Positions 47,215 to 56,551 of a stretch of 64,000 bases of DNA are shown piece after piece. The notes beneath the pieces were generated by a model. It was given only the letters and a program-made list of their open reading frames with translations. It made no database searches and was not told the DNA's origin. How positions within the stretch are numbered: the first letter of the stretch is position 1; the number at the start of each line of letters is the position of its first letter. Position numbers and translations under genes: made by a program. This DNA is from JAWKVD01 sp041398225 (GTDB lineage Bacteria > Pseudomonadota > Alphaproteobacteria > Caulobacterales > Hyphomonadaceae): contig JAWKVD010000019.1 of assembly GCA_041398225.1 (NCBI GenBank), forward strand, positions 1 through 64,000, written 5' to 3'.

Positions 47215-49695
47215 ATGGCCAAGAAGACCTCCGCAGACACCCCCTCTCGCGCCCGCGCGGACATCGCCGCCGACACGCCTGTCGACCGGTTGAACGATGA
47301 GGAAGCCGCCCGTGAATGGGATCGGGTCGCTACGGCGATTCGCGACGCCGACGCCGCCTACTATCAGGAAGACGCGCCCGAGCTGACGGATGCGGATTAT
47401 GACGCGCTGCGCCGCCGTCTAAACGATCTGGAGCAAGCGTTTCCGGATCTGCGCACGGAAGACAGCCCCAGCCAGACGGTCGGCGCCTCGGTTGCGTCCG
47501 GCTTCGGCAAGGTCACGCACCTCAAGCCGATGCTGTCGCTGGACAATGTCTTCGACGACGCCGACGTCGGCGAGTTCGTTGGCCGGGTCCGGCGCTTTCT
47601 CGGCCTTGCGCAGGACGCCGCGCTCGAACTCACGGCCGAGCCGAAGATCGACGGCCTGTCCTGCAGCCTGCTTTACGAAAACGGCCGGCTGGTCACGGCG
47701 GCCACGCGCGGCGACGGGCAGGTCGGCGAAGACGTCACCGCCAATGTCCGCACGATCGACCAGATCCCGGACCGGCTGAAAGGTTCGGGCTGGCCCGCGC
47801 GCATCGAGGTGCGCGGCGAGGTCTACATGTCTCACGCCGATTTCGCGGCGCTCAACGCGCGCGAGGCCGAAGCGGGGCGCAAGATCTTCGCCAATCCGCG
47901 CAATGCGGCGGCCGGTTCGCTGCGCCAGCTCGATCCGGAGGTCACGCGCAGCCGTCCGCTGAAATTCTTCGCCTACGCCTGGGGCGACGCCTCCGAACCG
48001 TTCGCCGAAACGCAATGGGATGCGGTGCAGGCGTTCGGGCGTTGGGGGCTGCCGATCAACGCCGACATGCGTCTGGTCGAAACCGAAGACGCGCTGCTTG
48101 AGGTCTATCGCGACATCGAGGCGCGGCGGGCCAGCCTCGGCTACGATATCGACGGCGTCGTCTACAAGGTGAACCGGCTCGACCTGCAGACCCGGCTGGG
48201 TTTCGTCTCGCGCTCGCCGCGCTGGGCCGTGGCGCACAAGTTTCCCGCCGAACAGGCGATGACGGAATTGCTCGGCATCGACATTCAGGTCGGCCGCACG
48301 GGCGCGCTGTCGCCGGTGGCGCGGCTGGCGCCGGTCACGGTCGGCGGCGTGGTGGTCTCGAACGCAACGCTGCACAATGAAGACTATATCGCGGGCCGGT
48401 CGGCGAGCGGCGAGGCGATCCGCGAGGGCAAGGACATCCGCGTCGGCGACTGGGTGCGCATCTATCGCGCCGGCGACGTGATCCCGAAAGTGGCGGATGT
48501 CGATCTGTCTCGGCGCCCGCCGGGCGCTAAGCCCTATGTCTTTCCGCAGCTCTGTCCGATCTGCCATTCGCCGGCGATCCGCGAGGCGGGCGATTCGGTC
48601 CGGCGCTGCACCGGCGGCCTGATCTGTTCGGCGCAGGCGATCGAGAAGCTGAAGCATTTCGTCTCGCGCGCCGCCTTCGACATCGAGGGGCTCGGGGCGA
48701 AGCAGGTCGAGCTGTTCTACTATCTCAACTGGATCGCCGAGCCGGCCGACATCTTCACGCTGCAGGCCCGCGATGCGGCCGGCGCGAAACTCAAGGAGCC
48801 GGCGAAGGCGTTTCTCGCGCGGCTCGCCCACTCGGAACGCCGCGATGCGCTGCTCGACGAGTATCGCCGGCTGCTGCCGCCGCTCGGGTTCGAGGCGATC
48901 GCCGAGACCGCCGATCCCGACGCCGTCATGGACGCCATCGTCGCCGCGCTCGATGCGCTGTCCGCGACGCCGCTGGCCGGGATCAAGGGCTGGGGCGAGA
49001 CCAGCGCCCGGAATCTCTGGGCCGCGATCGATGAGCGTCGAACCATCTCGCTGCAGCGTCTGATCTTCTCGCTCGGTCTGCGCCATGTCGGGGAAGTCGC
49101 GGGCAAGGATCTGGCGCGCCATTATGGCGGCTGGCCGGCCCTGACCGCGGCGGTCGACGCCGCGCGTCCGGCGGCTCTGGCGCATCGCGCCGCCGAGGTC
49201 GCCGAAGAGGCCGAGCGCCGCGCGGCCGCCGACGAGACCCGGCGCGCCCGGATCAGCGAAGCGCGCAAGGCCGCCTGGGCCGAGGCCGCTCCGCCGCCGG
49301 AAGCCGAAGCCGCGTGGAAGGATCTGGTCGACACCGACGGGATCGGGCCGGTGCTCGCGCTTTCGCTGTCGGACAGTCTGGCCAACCCGGCCGAGCGCGC
49401 GGCGATCGACCGGTTGCTTGACCAGCTCGTCGACGTGCAGCCGCCCGAAGCGCAGGCGTCCGACAGCCCGGTCGCGGGCAAGACGGTGGTGTTCACCGGC
49501 AAGCTCGAGAAGATGACGCGCGATGAAGCCAAGGCGCGCGCGACGGCGATGGGCGCGAAAGTCTCCGGGTCGGTTTCGAAGAAGACCGATCTTGTCGTCG
49601 CGGGTCCCGGCGCCGGTTCGAAGCTCGCCGAGGCCGAGAAACTCGGCGTCGAGGTGATCTCCGAAGACGACTGGCTGGCCCTTATCGGAAACTGA
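47215..49695 (+). CDS. ligA: NAD-dependent DNA ligase
   Basis: 826 aa, longer than the common 670-700. Domain Ia and the adenylation domain carry the catalytic Lys144 in EPKIDGLSC, TRGDGQVGEDVTANVRT and GRTGALSPVARLAPV. A Cys4 zinc finger (CPICHSPAI, later two Cys in VRRCTGGLICSAQ), helix-hairpin-helix repeats and a C-terminal BRCT domain (VAGKTVVFTGKLEKM to DWLALIGN) follow. The excess is in the HhH region: a segment near residues 520-580 and a charged Ala/Arg/Glu helix near 660-700. It seals nicks in replication and repair. Confidence 0.96.
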   Translation: MAKKTSADTPSRARADIAADTPVDRLNDEEAAREWDRVATAIRDADAAYYQEDAPELTDADYDALRRRLNDLEQAFPDLRTEDSPSQTVGASVASGFGKVTHLKPMLSLDNVFDDADVGEFVGRVRRFLGLAQDAALELTAEPKIDGLSCSLLYENGRLVTAATRGDGQVGEDVTANVRTIDQIPDRLKGSGWPARIEVRGEVYMSHADFAALNAREAEAGRKIFANPRNAAAGSLRQLDPEVTRSRPLKFFAYAWGDASEPFAETQWDAVQAFGRWGLPINADMRLVETEDALLEVYRDIEARRASLGYDIDGVVYKVNRLDLQTRLGFVSRSPRWAVAHKFPAEQAMTELLGIDIQVGRTGALSPVARLAPVTVGGVVVSNATLHNEDYIAGRSASGEAIREGKDIRVGDWVRIYRAGDVIPKVADVDLSRRPPGAKPYVFPQLCPICHSPAIREAGDSVRRCTGGLICSAQAIEKLKHFVSRAAFDIEGLGAKQVELFYYLNWIAEPADIFTLQARDAAGAKLKEPAKAFLARLAHSERRDALLDEYRRLLPPLGFEAIAETADPDAVMDAIVAALDALSATPLAGIKGWGETSARNLWAAIDERRTISLQRLIFSLGLRHVGEVAGKDLARHYGGWPALTAAVDAARPAALAHRAAEVAEEAERRAAADETRRARISEARKAAWAEAAPPPEAEAAWKDLVDTDGIGPVLALSLSDSLANPAERAAIDRLLDQLVDVQPPEAQASDSPVAGKTVVFTGKLEKMTRDEAKARATAMGAKVSGSVSKKTDLVVAGPGAGSKLAEAEKLGVEVISEDDWLALIGN

Positions 49696-49708
49696 TCGGA
49701 CTGGACGT

Positions 49709-50158
49709 TCAGAAACGCTTGAACGGCTTGGGCGCCTGGGTGGCGCTGGCCTTGGCGGCCAGCCGGCCCTCTGCGTCGTAGAGTTCGGCTTCGACGAAGG
49801 CGGTCGATTTGCCCAGCTTCAGGATGCGCGCCTCGGCCTCGACCTGGCCGACGAAGACCGGTCGCAGATAGGAGACCTTCATCTCCAGCGTCGGCGCCGT
49901 CATGGTGACGTTGGAGGCGATGATGCAGCACGTGCTCATCGCCTCGTCCAGCATCGCCGCGATGAAGCCGCCCTGAACCGCGCCGGTGGGATTGGCGAAG
50001 ATGTCGCGCGCCTCGAACGACAGGCGAATGGTCATCGCCGCCTGATCGACCGCGATCAGCCGCATCCCGAGCGTTTCGGTGCAGGGCGGACGTTTTTTCG
50101 AGTTCTGGAACCGCGCCAGCATTTCGGCGTCGGTCAGGCGGGGCGGCGCGTCAGTCAC
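49709..50158 (-). CDS. PaaI-type hotdog-fold thioesterase
   Basis: 149 aa from a GTG at 50158. Hotdog-fold motifs include IRLSFEARDIFANPTGAVQGGFIAAMLDEAMS (catalytic Asp/Glu in MLDEA), TLEMKVSYLRPVFVGQVEAEAR and STAFVEAELYDAEGRLAAKA. It probably hydrolyses an acyl-CoA; the substrate is unknown. It lies 9 nt downstream of sspB on the same strand. Confidence 0.88.
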   Translation of the reverse strand: MTDAPPRLTDAEMLARFQNSKKRPPCTETLGMRLIAVDQAAMTIRLSFEARDIFANPTGAVQGGFIAAMLDEAMSTCCIIASNVTMTAPTLEMKVSYLRPVFVGQVEAEARILKLGKSTAFVEAELYDAEGRLAAKASATQAPKPFKRF

Positions 50159-50167
50159 CGTCCGCGA

Positions 50168-50671
50168 TCACTTGCGGCGGAACGCGTCGAAGGAAACCAC
50201 CGTGCCGTCTCCGCCGGAGGCCTGTTCGACGCGCGGCGCCGGCTGGCGTTCGGGCGCGGAGGCCGCCATCGGCGGGCTCGCGAGTTCGCCTTCGTCGAAT
50301 TGCAGGCTGAAATTCACCGACGGATCGAAGAAACGGGTGACCGCCGAAAATGGAACGCGCAAGTTTTGCGGCACGCCGCTGAACTGCAGAATGATCTCGA
50401 AGCGATCGTCAAAGACTTCGAGGTCCCAATACTGGTGCTGGATGACGATCGTCATCTCTTCGGGAAACTTGTCCTTGAGAAAGTCAGCCATCTGCACGCC
50501 CGGAGAGTGCGTGCGATAGGTGATGTAGAAATGGTGCTCGCCGGGAAGGGCGCCGAGGCCGGCGGCCTTCTGCAGAGCCGCGCGCACCACGCTCTTCAGC
50601 GCGGACTGGATCAGCGACTGGTATCCGATCCGATCCTTTTTCTGCGCGTCGCGTTCCAAGGTATCCTCCAT
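50168..50671 (-). CDS. sspB: ClpXP adaptor SspB, alphaproteobacterial type
   Basis: 167 aa from ATG 50671. The SspB fold is recognisable: QSALKSVVRAALQKAAGLG, HHFYITYRTHSPGVQM, FPEEMTIVIQHQYWDLEV and RFEIILQFSGVPQNLRVPFSAVTRFFDPSV. A flexible tail ends in GTVVSFDAFRRK, the usual ClpX-binding motif. It delivers ssrA-tagged proteins to ClpXP. The tmRNA gene for such tags lies 3 kb away in this window. Confidence 0.93.
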   Translation of the reverse strand: MEDTLERDAQKKDRIGYQSLIQSALKSVVRAALQKAAGLGALPGEHHFYITYRTHSPGVQMADFLKDKFPEEMTIVIQHQYWDLEVFDDRFEIILQFSGVPQNLRVPFSAVTRFFDPSVNFSLQFDEGELASPPMAASAPERQPAPRVEQASGGDGTVVSFDAFRRK

Positions 50672-50994
50672 CAGCCCACGCTTGGGATTAGACGCCTGCC
50701 GTCGGTACAACAACAAGGTTCTTTTCAGGGGCGAGCGTGGCGGGCGCGATCTATCGGTGATGCGATAGCGGCGCCAATTGCCGCTGCTTCCAAGCGGGGC
50801 CATATTCCGTGACGAGCCGCACGCGTCAATGGAGCGTGCGCGACCGATTGTCGGTCTGACAAAATTATGTGTGGGTGATTCGGAATCTTGCCGAACCGTC
50901 ATGCCCTCATGGCGTCGATCCAGGCGGTCGATACATGCGTATCAGGCAGGGACATGCGGCGCCTTCCGGTTCGCCACGCCGGCTCAACGGGTGG

Positions 50995-52383
50995 ATGATG
51001 CCTGACACGACATTGGCGAGCGAGGAATTCATTCCCGAGACGGTGACGCCTCCGGAACGGCCGCTCGGCATCGTCGCCGGGCTCGCCGGCATGGTCGACA
51101 ATCCGCTCAAGGTCTGGCCCCGGATGATGTACGAAACGCCATATCATGGCGTTCGCTGGATGGGGCGAACCTTTCACTACATGCGCACGCCCGAGCATGT
51201 GCGCGCCGTGCTGCACGAACACCCTGACTTGTTCGAGAAGTCGCCCTTCCAGCGAAGGCTCGTGCGACCGGCGACCGGCGACGGATTGTTGTCCGCGGTC
51301 GGCGAACACTGGCGCTTTCAACGGCGCGCGGCGTCACCCGCCTTCCGCATCGACGCGTTGCGCGCGCTGGTTCCCGCGTTCGGACGTTCGGCCGAGGCGA
51401 CGGTCGCGCGGATGACGAACGCGCCGCGCGATCGGCCTGTCGACGTGCTCGCCCAGATGCAGCACGCCACGCTCGACGTCATTCTCGAAACGATCCTCGG
51501 CGGCGCCGATCCGGGCTTCCATCCCGACCGGGTGGCGCGCGCGGTCAGCGCCTATGTCGACAGTCTCGGCCGGCCGGACCTGCTCGATCTTCTCGGCGTG
51601 CCGGGCTGGCTTCCCAAGCCGTGGGCGCGCAAGGGCCGGCTCGCGGCGCGCACGCTCAAACAGGCGGCGGTCGACGCCATCGAGCGCCGGCGCCGTTCGG
51701 GCGCGGATCGCGCGGATCTCCTCGGACAGTTGCTCGCGGCGCGCGATCCCGAAACCGGGCAGGGCCTGTCCGACATCGAACTGCGCGACAATGTCGTCAC
51801 CTTCATCGGCGCGGGACACGAAACCACCGCGCTGACGCTCGCCTATTCGCTTTACCTCATCGCCAACGCGCCCGCCGTTCAGGACCGTCTGGCCGAGGAG
51901 GTTCGCGCGGTTTGCGGCGAGGGTCCGATCGAGGCCGGCCATCTCGATGCGCTCGCGTTCCACGAGAGCGTCATCCGCGAAGCGATGCGGCTTTATCCGC
52001 CGGTGGCGATCATCGACCGCATGGCCAACGCCGATCTGCGCATCGGCGACGTCGATGTGAAGAAGGGCGATCTCGCCTTCGCCATGGTCTATGTCATGCA
52101 CCGGCACAAGCTGTTGTGGGAGCGGCCCGAGGCGTTCGATCCCGACCGTTTCTCCAGCGAGCGTTCAGAGGGGCGCAACCGCTTCCAGTTCATTCCGTTC
52201 GGCGCCGGGCCGCGCATCTGCATCGGCATGAAGTTCGCCTACATGGAGGCGGTCGCCATTCTCGCCGCGCTGGTGCGGGCGCTGCGCTTCCGGCCCGACC
52301 CGGACTATCATCTGACGCCGGTGATCCGCATCACGCTGCGGCCGACCTCGCACGACCTGCCTCTGCTCGTCGAGCCGCGCTGA
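50995..52383 (+). CDS. Cytochrome P450
   Basis: 462 aa from ATG 50995 (a second ATG follows at once). Upstream in-frame starts lack homology. P450 motifs in order: the C-helix WRFQRRAASPAF, the I-helix oxygen-binding FIGAGHETTALTLAY, the K-helix ESVIREAMRLYPP (ExxR), a PERF-like AFDPDRFSSE, and the heme loop FIPFGAGPRICIG with Cys409 as thiolate ligand. It is soluble. No ferredoxin or reductase is adjacent. Substrate unknown. Confidence 0.93.
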   Translation: MMPDTTLASEEFIPETVTPPERPLGIVAGLAGMVDNPLKVWPRMMYETPYHGVRWMGRTFHYMRTPEHVRAVLHEHPDLFEKSPFQRRLVRPATGDGLLSAVGEHWRFQRRAASPAFRIDALRALVPAFGRSAEATVARMTNAPRDRPVDVLAQMQHATLDVILETILGGADPGFHPDRVARAVSAYVDSLGRPDLLDLLGVPGWLPKPWARKGRLAARTLKQAAVDAIERRRRSGADRADLLGQLLAARDPETGQGLSDIELRDNVVTFIGAGHETTALTLAYSLYLIANAPAVQDRLAEEVRAVCGEGPIEAGHLDALAFHESVIREAMRLYPPVAIIDRMANADLRIGDVDVKKGDLAFAMVYVMHRHKLLWERPEAFDPDRFSSERSEGRNRFQFIPFGAGPRICIGMKFAYMEAVAILAALVRALRFRPDPDYHLTPVIRITLRPTSHDLPLLVEPR

Positions 52384-52394
52384 GGCGCGCGGCC

Positions 52395-52436
52395 CATGCG
52401 CAGGTCCACATGCGCAGGCCCGCATGAACAGGCCCG
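52395..52436 (+). repeat. 14-bp tandem repeat, three copies, after the P450 gene
   Basis: CATGCGCAGGTCCA, CATGCGCAGGCCCG and CATGAACAGGCCCG follow each other at 52395, 52409 and 52423. The array fills the gap between the P450 stop and the stop of the convergent small gene. Confidence 0.75.
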
Positions 52437-52438
52437 CT

Positions 52439-52702
52439 TCAGTCCTTGGCTTCGGCGAAGAAGCGCGGGCCGAGATAGGTGTCGCGCTTCGGGCCGGCGT
52501 CGGCGTGCTCGCGCAGCCAGTCCAGCGCCTTCTGCTCGGCGACTTCGCGGCTCGGCCACAGGCCATAGCCGTAGTGCAGGCCGTTCTCGGTGCTGCCGTC
52601 GGAACGCAGCACGGGGCCGTCCGTGTACCAGAGATTGCGCCACCAGCCTCTCGGCGCCCGGCTCAGTTCGGGGGCGGTGCGTTCCTCGGTCTTGATCGTC
52701 AT
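52439..52702 (-). CDS. Small hypothetical protein
   Basis: 87 aa, soluble and rich in aromatic residues (GWWRNLWYTDGPV, HYGYGLWPSREVAEQKALDW). No family recognised and no signal peptide. It lies 28 nt downstream of the OsmC gene on the same strand and is likely cotranscribed with it. Confidence 0.6.
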   Translation of the reverse strand: MTIKTEERTAPELSRAPRGWWRNLWYTDGPVLRSDGSTENGLHYGYGLWPSREVAEQKALDWLREHADAGPKRDTYLGPRFFAEAKD

Positions 52703-52730
52703 GTTCGTCTCCCGTGGGTCCGCAGGCCGC

Positions 52731-53168
52731 TCAGACGAGCCTTGCGTCCAGAGTCACTTCGATCGCGCCCAGCGCCTTGGACACCGGGCAGTTGGTTTTG
52801 GCGTTTTCCGCGAGCTTGAGGAAGTCCTCTTCGGAGATTCCCGGCGCCTCGGCGCGCAGGCTCAGCGCGCTGGAGGAGATTTCCTGGCCGCCGGAAGCCG
52901 TCGGGCCGATGGTGACCGTCGCGTCGACCGTCAGCCGCACGGCGGGATGGCCCGCCTCGGCCAGAAAATGCGACAGCTGCATCGCGAAACAGCCGGCATG
53001 GGCCGCCGCCAGCAGTTCTTCGGGATTGGTGCCGGACTTGCCGCTTTCGTCCTCGAAACGGGTGCGGAACGAATAGGGCTGTTCCGCGAACGCGCCGCTC
53101 TGGGTGGTCAGCGATCCGGCGCCGTCGCGAAGCGCGCCCGTCCAGACTGCCTGCGCCGTACGTTTCAT
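52731..53168 (-). CDS. OsmC-family peroxide-resistance protein
   Basis: 145 aa from ATG 53168, with AAGGAGAACGAC just upstream. The OsmC fold carries the two redox cysteines in LLAAAHAGCFAMQLSHFL and NAKTNCPVSKALG. The N-terminal AQAVWTGALRDGAGSLTT and QPYSFRTRFED match OsmC more than Ohr. It reduces organic hydroperoxides in the cytoplasm. It may work alongside the periplasmic peroxiredoxin gene in this window. Confidence 0.92.
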   Translation of the reverse strand: MKRTAQAVWTGALRDGAGSLTTQSGAFAEQPYSFRTRFEDESGKSGTNPEELLAAAHAGCFAMQLSHFLAEAGHPAVRLTVDATVTIGPTASGGQEISSSALSLRAEAPGISEEDFLKLAENAKTNCPVSKALGAIEVTLDARLV

Positions 53169-53549
53169 GTCGTTCTCCTTTTTCCCGATCCGCGTATCCG
53201 GGGCGGGCGTCCGCCGTCCCCGCGCGTCAGGGGCATGGACCATGCCTGACGATTCGTCGGGACATCATACCCGGTTACCCCTGACGGCTCCTGTCCGATC
53301 ACGGCGCAATCGAAACGATTTCTGTGACCATTGCGGGGCCGTCCGGCCCTCACGGTTCAACGCCCACAGGCCCTGTATGGTTGCGCGCTATGGTTGCGTG
53401 GCGGGATACGTGAAGCGTTGCGTGAGGAGCTGAGCGCGGGCCGGATTCCAGCCGCCGGATTCCAGGCCCGAGATTCCAGGCGCAGATTTCAGGATAAAAG
53501 TGGGGGCTTCTGTTGCCAGGCGCCCCCGGGCCCCGCCTCAGCTTGCTAG
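53169..53549. other. Gene-free stretch between osmC and the tmRNA gene
   Basis: No gene is supported here. It contains four irregular copies of GATTCCAG/GATTTCAG about 12-14 bp apart near 53445-53492, and a GC-rich inverted repeat around 53520-53535 that could end the tmRNA transcript on the minus strand. Confidence 0.4.
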
Positions 53550-53835
53550 AGCGGAGGACTTAAGTGTGGACTAACCCAGCTGCTTACGCAGCGAGGGCCA
53601 TGTCCTCAGCAAAGTTGTCGTTGGCAACTATTGCAAATGGGCTTCTATCGGGGCCCAGTCGAGCGAAGCCATCGCCTTTACGCGTCTGTCGATCCTGTTT
53701 CGGCCCCATGACCTGTCCGCCAACGACGGGGAGTTATGGTGGAGCCGCCGGGTACCGCCCCCGGGTCCAGTCCGTTTATTACGCGCGGGTTTATCGCCAT
53801 AGTTCCTTGCGGAACCCCACCAATATAGGGGCCGG
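53550..53835 (-). ncRNA. ssrA: Transfer-messenger RNA, circularly permuted two-piece type
   Basis: Rescues stalled ribosomes. On the minus strand the acceptor piece comes first and ends in CGGCTCCACCA, with CCA encoded and its 3' end at 53737. About 29 nt later the coding piece begins GGGGCCGAAACAGGATCGAC at 53707. The 7-bp acceptor stem GGGGCCG/CGGCTCC pairs across the two pieces (one G-U). The tag reading frame is 53625-53584: ANDNFAEDMALAA then TAA, a standard alphaproteobacterial tag. The outer ends are approximate. The spacer 53708-53736 should be removed by processing. Confidence 0.95.
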
Positions 53836-53892
53836 ACATGAACGGGGAAAGAACGGAATGCGTTTGCTCCCCGTTATCTCGCCGGGCGTGTC

Positions 53893-54267
53893 CTATTGGC
53901 CGGTCATGCAGAAGGCGTTGAGCTTGTTGCCGTCGAGATCGCGGAAATACGCCGCGTAGAAGCCGCCGCCGCGATCGCCGGGCGCGCCTTCGTCCATGCC
54001 GCCCATCGACAGGGCGAGTTCGTGGATCGCCTTGACGTGGTCGGGGTCCTTCGCCTCCAGCGCCACCATCACGCCATTGCCCCAGGTCGCGGGCCGGCCG
54101 TCCCACGGCCGGGTGACGCCGATGCCGGGCGCGCCGCCGGGTTGGCCCCAGGCCACGAAGGTGTCCGATTCCATATAGCGCGGCACGTTCATCAGCTTCG
54201 CGATGGCGTCGTAGAACGCGACCGCCTTTGCAAGATCCCGCGTGCCCAGCGTGACATATCCGATCAT
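53893..54267 (-). CDS. VOC-family (glyoxalase/bleomycin-resistance-like) protein
   Basis: 124 aa, one VOC fold: MIGYVTLGTRDLAKAVAFYD at the start and GGGFYAAYFRDLDGNKLNAFC at the end, the usual first and last strands carrying metal ligands. The first ligand position is not the usual His, so metal binding is uncertain. Function unknown. It is divergent from the aquaporin gene. Confidence 0.85.
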   Translation of the reverse strand: MIGYVTLGTRDLAKAVAFYDAIAKLMNVPRYMESDTFVAWGQPGGAPGIGVTRPWDGRPATWGNGVMVALEAKDPDHVKAIHELALSMGGMDEGAPGDRGGGFYAAYFRDLDGNKLNAFCMTGQ

Positions 54268-54380
54268 CTATCGCCCTCCAGATTGAAGGTTGGAACAAAG
54301 CACGAACATCGAGAAGCGGTCAAGCCATGGCCAAAGGCCGGAAAGGCGCGGATAATGCGCCCACAAGACGGAGGGACATC

Positions 54381-55118
54381 ATGAAAAAACTGGTCGCGGA
54401 ATTCATCGGCACGTTCACCCTCGTGCTGTTCGGATGCGGTGCGGCGGTGCTCGGCGGCATGGAGCATGTCGGCCAGCTCGGCATCGCCTTCGCTTTCGGC
54501 CTGGCGATCGTCGCCATGGCCTACGGCATCGGCCCGATTTCGGGCTGCCATGTGAACCCGGCGGTGTCGCTGGGGGTCTTTATCGCCGGACGGATGAGCG
54601 CCGCCGAGATGGTGCAGTACTGGGTCGTCCAGGTGCTGGGCGCCATCGTCGGCGCGGGCGTGCTCTATGTCATCGCGTCGGGCGCGCCCGGCTTCGAGAT
54701 GGGCGAATGGGCGCTCGGCTCGAACGGATGGGGCGAGGGTTATCTCGGCGAATTCTCGATGACCGCTGCGCTGGTCTTCGAAATCGTCGCGACCTTCCTG
54801 TTCCTGGTGGTGATCCTCGGATCGACGCATTCGGCCGCGCCTTACGGCTTCGCCGGTCTCGCCATCGGTCTCACGCTCGCGGTGATCCACATCGTCGGCA
54901 TCCAGGTGACGGGCGTTTCGGTGAACCCGGCGCGCTCCATCGGACCGGCGGTGTTCGCGCAGGGCGCGGCGCTCAGCCAGCTCTGGCTGTTCATCGTGGC
55001 GCCGCTGATCGGCGCGGCGCTGGCCGGCGTGCTGTTCCGCATCAAGACGCTTGAGGCGGGCGACCAGGACGAGGAAGTCGTCGAGGTCACGGTCAGCGAA
55101 ACCGTCATCTCCGGATAG
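54381..55118 (+). CDS. aqpZ: Aquaporin Z
   Basis: 245 aa, six membrane helices and two pore loops with the NPA motifs SGCHVNPAVS and GVSVNPARSIGPA. His in SGCH and the Arg after the second NPA fit a water-selective filter (AqpZ-like). Start ATG 54381 has GGAGGG upstream. The C-terminus carries an unusual acidic tail (GDQDEEVVEVTVSETV). A terminator follows. Confidence 0.94.
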   Translation: MKKLVAEFIGTFTLVLFGCGAAVLGGMEHVGQLGIAFAFGLAIVAMAYGIGPISGCHVNPAVSLGVFIAGRMSAAEMVQYWVVQVLGAIVGAGVLYVIASGAPGFEMGEWALGSNGWGEGYLGEFSMTAALVFEIVATFLFLVVILGSTHSAAPYGFAGLAIGLTLAVIHIVGIQVTGVSVNPARSIGPAVFAQGAALSQLWLFIVAPLIGAALAGVLFRIKTLEAGDQDEEVVEVTVSETVISG

Positions 55119-55148
55119 GCCGTCCGGCTTTCCAGAACCGCTCTTCGC

Positions 55149-55176
55149 CGCCGTCACGTCTCCGGGCGTGACGGCG
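55149..55176. terminator. Terminator between aquaporin and transporter genes
   Basis: CGCCGTCACG and CGTGACGGCG form a perfect 10-bp stem around an 8-nt loop, between two convergent genes. Confidence 0.55.
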
Positions 55177-55210
55177 CAGCGGTCGGCCGTGCGCCCCGCC
55201 GGCGAACGGG

Positions 55211-56551
55211 TCAGTCTTCCAGAATGGTGCTCTGCGCCTGCGTGTCGCGCATGAACAGCGCGATCAGGAAGGCGATCGCGCACATGCCCGAGACATAGAA
55301 GAAAAAGCCCTGCTCGATCCCGATGTCCTTGAACCATAGCGCCATGTATTCGGCGGTGCCGCCGAACGCGGCGTTGCCCAGCGCATAGGGCAGGGCGACG
55401 CCCAGCGCGCGCACATGGGTGGGGAACAGCTCGGCTTTCACCACGGCGCTGATCGAGGTGTAGGCCGACTGCACCAGAAGGGCGAAGAACAGGATCGCGA
55501 AAGCGGTCAGCCGGTCCTGCGTCGCGGCCAGCCCGGTGAACACCGGCCAGGCCATCAGCGCGCCGATCCCGAAGGCGGCGGCCAGCATGCGCTTTCGCCC
55601 CAGTCTGTCCGACAGCCAGCCCATCGCCGGTTGCGCCAGCATGAAGCAGAACAGCGCCAGCGTCATGATCTCGGTCGCGGCGTTCTTGTCGAACCCGGCC
55701 GAGTTCACGAGGTATTTCTGCATGTAGGTGGTGTAGGCGTAGAAGGCGAGCGAGCCGGCCGAGGTCAGGCCCACCACCATCGCCGTCTCCTTCGGGTGTT
55801 TCAGGAACAGCAGGCGCGAGGTCGCCTTCTCGCCCGATCCTTTCGCGCTTTCGAAGCTCTGCGATTCCTCCAGCCCCATGCGGATCCAGAACACCACCAC
55901 CGCAAGGCCGGCGCCGATCCAGAACGGCACGCGCCAGCCCCAGTCCTGCAGCGCTTCGGGCGACAGCGTCCGCTGCAGCACGATCAGCACGCCCAGGGCG
56001 ATCAGCTGGCCGAGGATCAGCGTCACATAGTGGAAGCTCGACCAGAAGCCGCGTCCGGACTTGCCCGCCGTCTCCGAAAGATAGGTGGCGCTGGCGCCGT
56101 ATTCGCCGCCCACCGACAGGCCCTGCAGCAGGCGCGCCAGCAACAGCACCACGGGCGCGGCTCCGCCGATGGTCGCATGGCCGGGCGCGACGGCGATGAT
56201 CAGCGAGCCGAGGCACATCATGGCCACCGAAACCGTCATCGCGGCGCGGCGTCCGGCGCGGTCGGCGTACAGTCCCATGATCCATGCGCCCACGGGCCGG
56301 GCGAAGAAGCCCACGGCGAACACGGCGGCGGTCTTCAGCAGCTGGGCGGTCTGGTCGCCGTCCGGGAAGAACACTTTCGAGAAGTAGAGCGCGAACGAGG
56401 CGTAGGCGAACCAGTCATACCATTCGACCAGATTGCCCGCCGATCCGCCGAGAATGGCCTTCAGGCGGCGGGCGGGCGTCATCGTGCGAACGGGCGCGTC
56501 CGCCTGCGCCGGGCTCGCTTGCGCCGCGCCCGGCTGTTCTGGCGTTTCCAT
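55211..56551 (-). CDS. MFS transporter, metabolite:H+ symporter (MHS) type
   Basis: 446 aa with twelve predicted helices. The MHS-family N-terminal signature GNLVEWYDWFAYASFALYF, the loop 2-3 motif GLYADRAGRRAAM and LQGLSVGGEYGASATYLSE match proline/betaine and alpha-ketoglutarate permeases (ProP/KgtP). The substrate is likely an organic acid or compatible solute, but the sequence alone does not decide. No neighbouring catabolic genes help. Confidence 0.88.
   Translation of the reverse strand: METPEQPGAAQASPAQADAPVRTMTPARRLKAILGGSAGNLVEWYDWFAYASFALYFSKVFFPDGDQTAQLLKTAAVFAVGFFARPVGAWIMGLYADRAGRRAAMTVSVAMMCLGSLIIAVAPGHATIGGAAPVVLLLARLLQGLSVGGEYGASATYLSETAGKSGRGFWSSFHYVTLILGQLIALGVLIVLQRTLSPEALQDWGWRVPFWIGAGLAVVVFWIRMGLEESQSFESAKGSGEKATSRLLFLKHPKETAMVVGLTSAGSLAFYAYTTYMQKYLVNSAGFDKNAATEIMTLALFCFMLAQPAMGWLSDRLGRKRMLAAAFGIGALMAWPVFTGLAATQDRLTAFAILFFALLVQSAYTSISAVVKAELFPTHVRALGVALPYALGNAAFGGTAEYMALWFKDIGIEQGFFFYVSGMCAIAFLIALFMRDTQAQSTILED

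Noticed and set aside
53564..53959. Open frames on both strands across 53564-54298
   Set aside because: They run through the tmRNA gene and the VOC gene; the RNA features (CCA, acceptor stem, tag) explain the sequence better.
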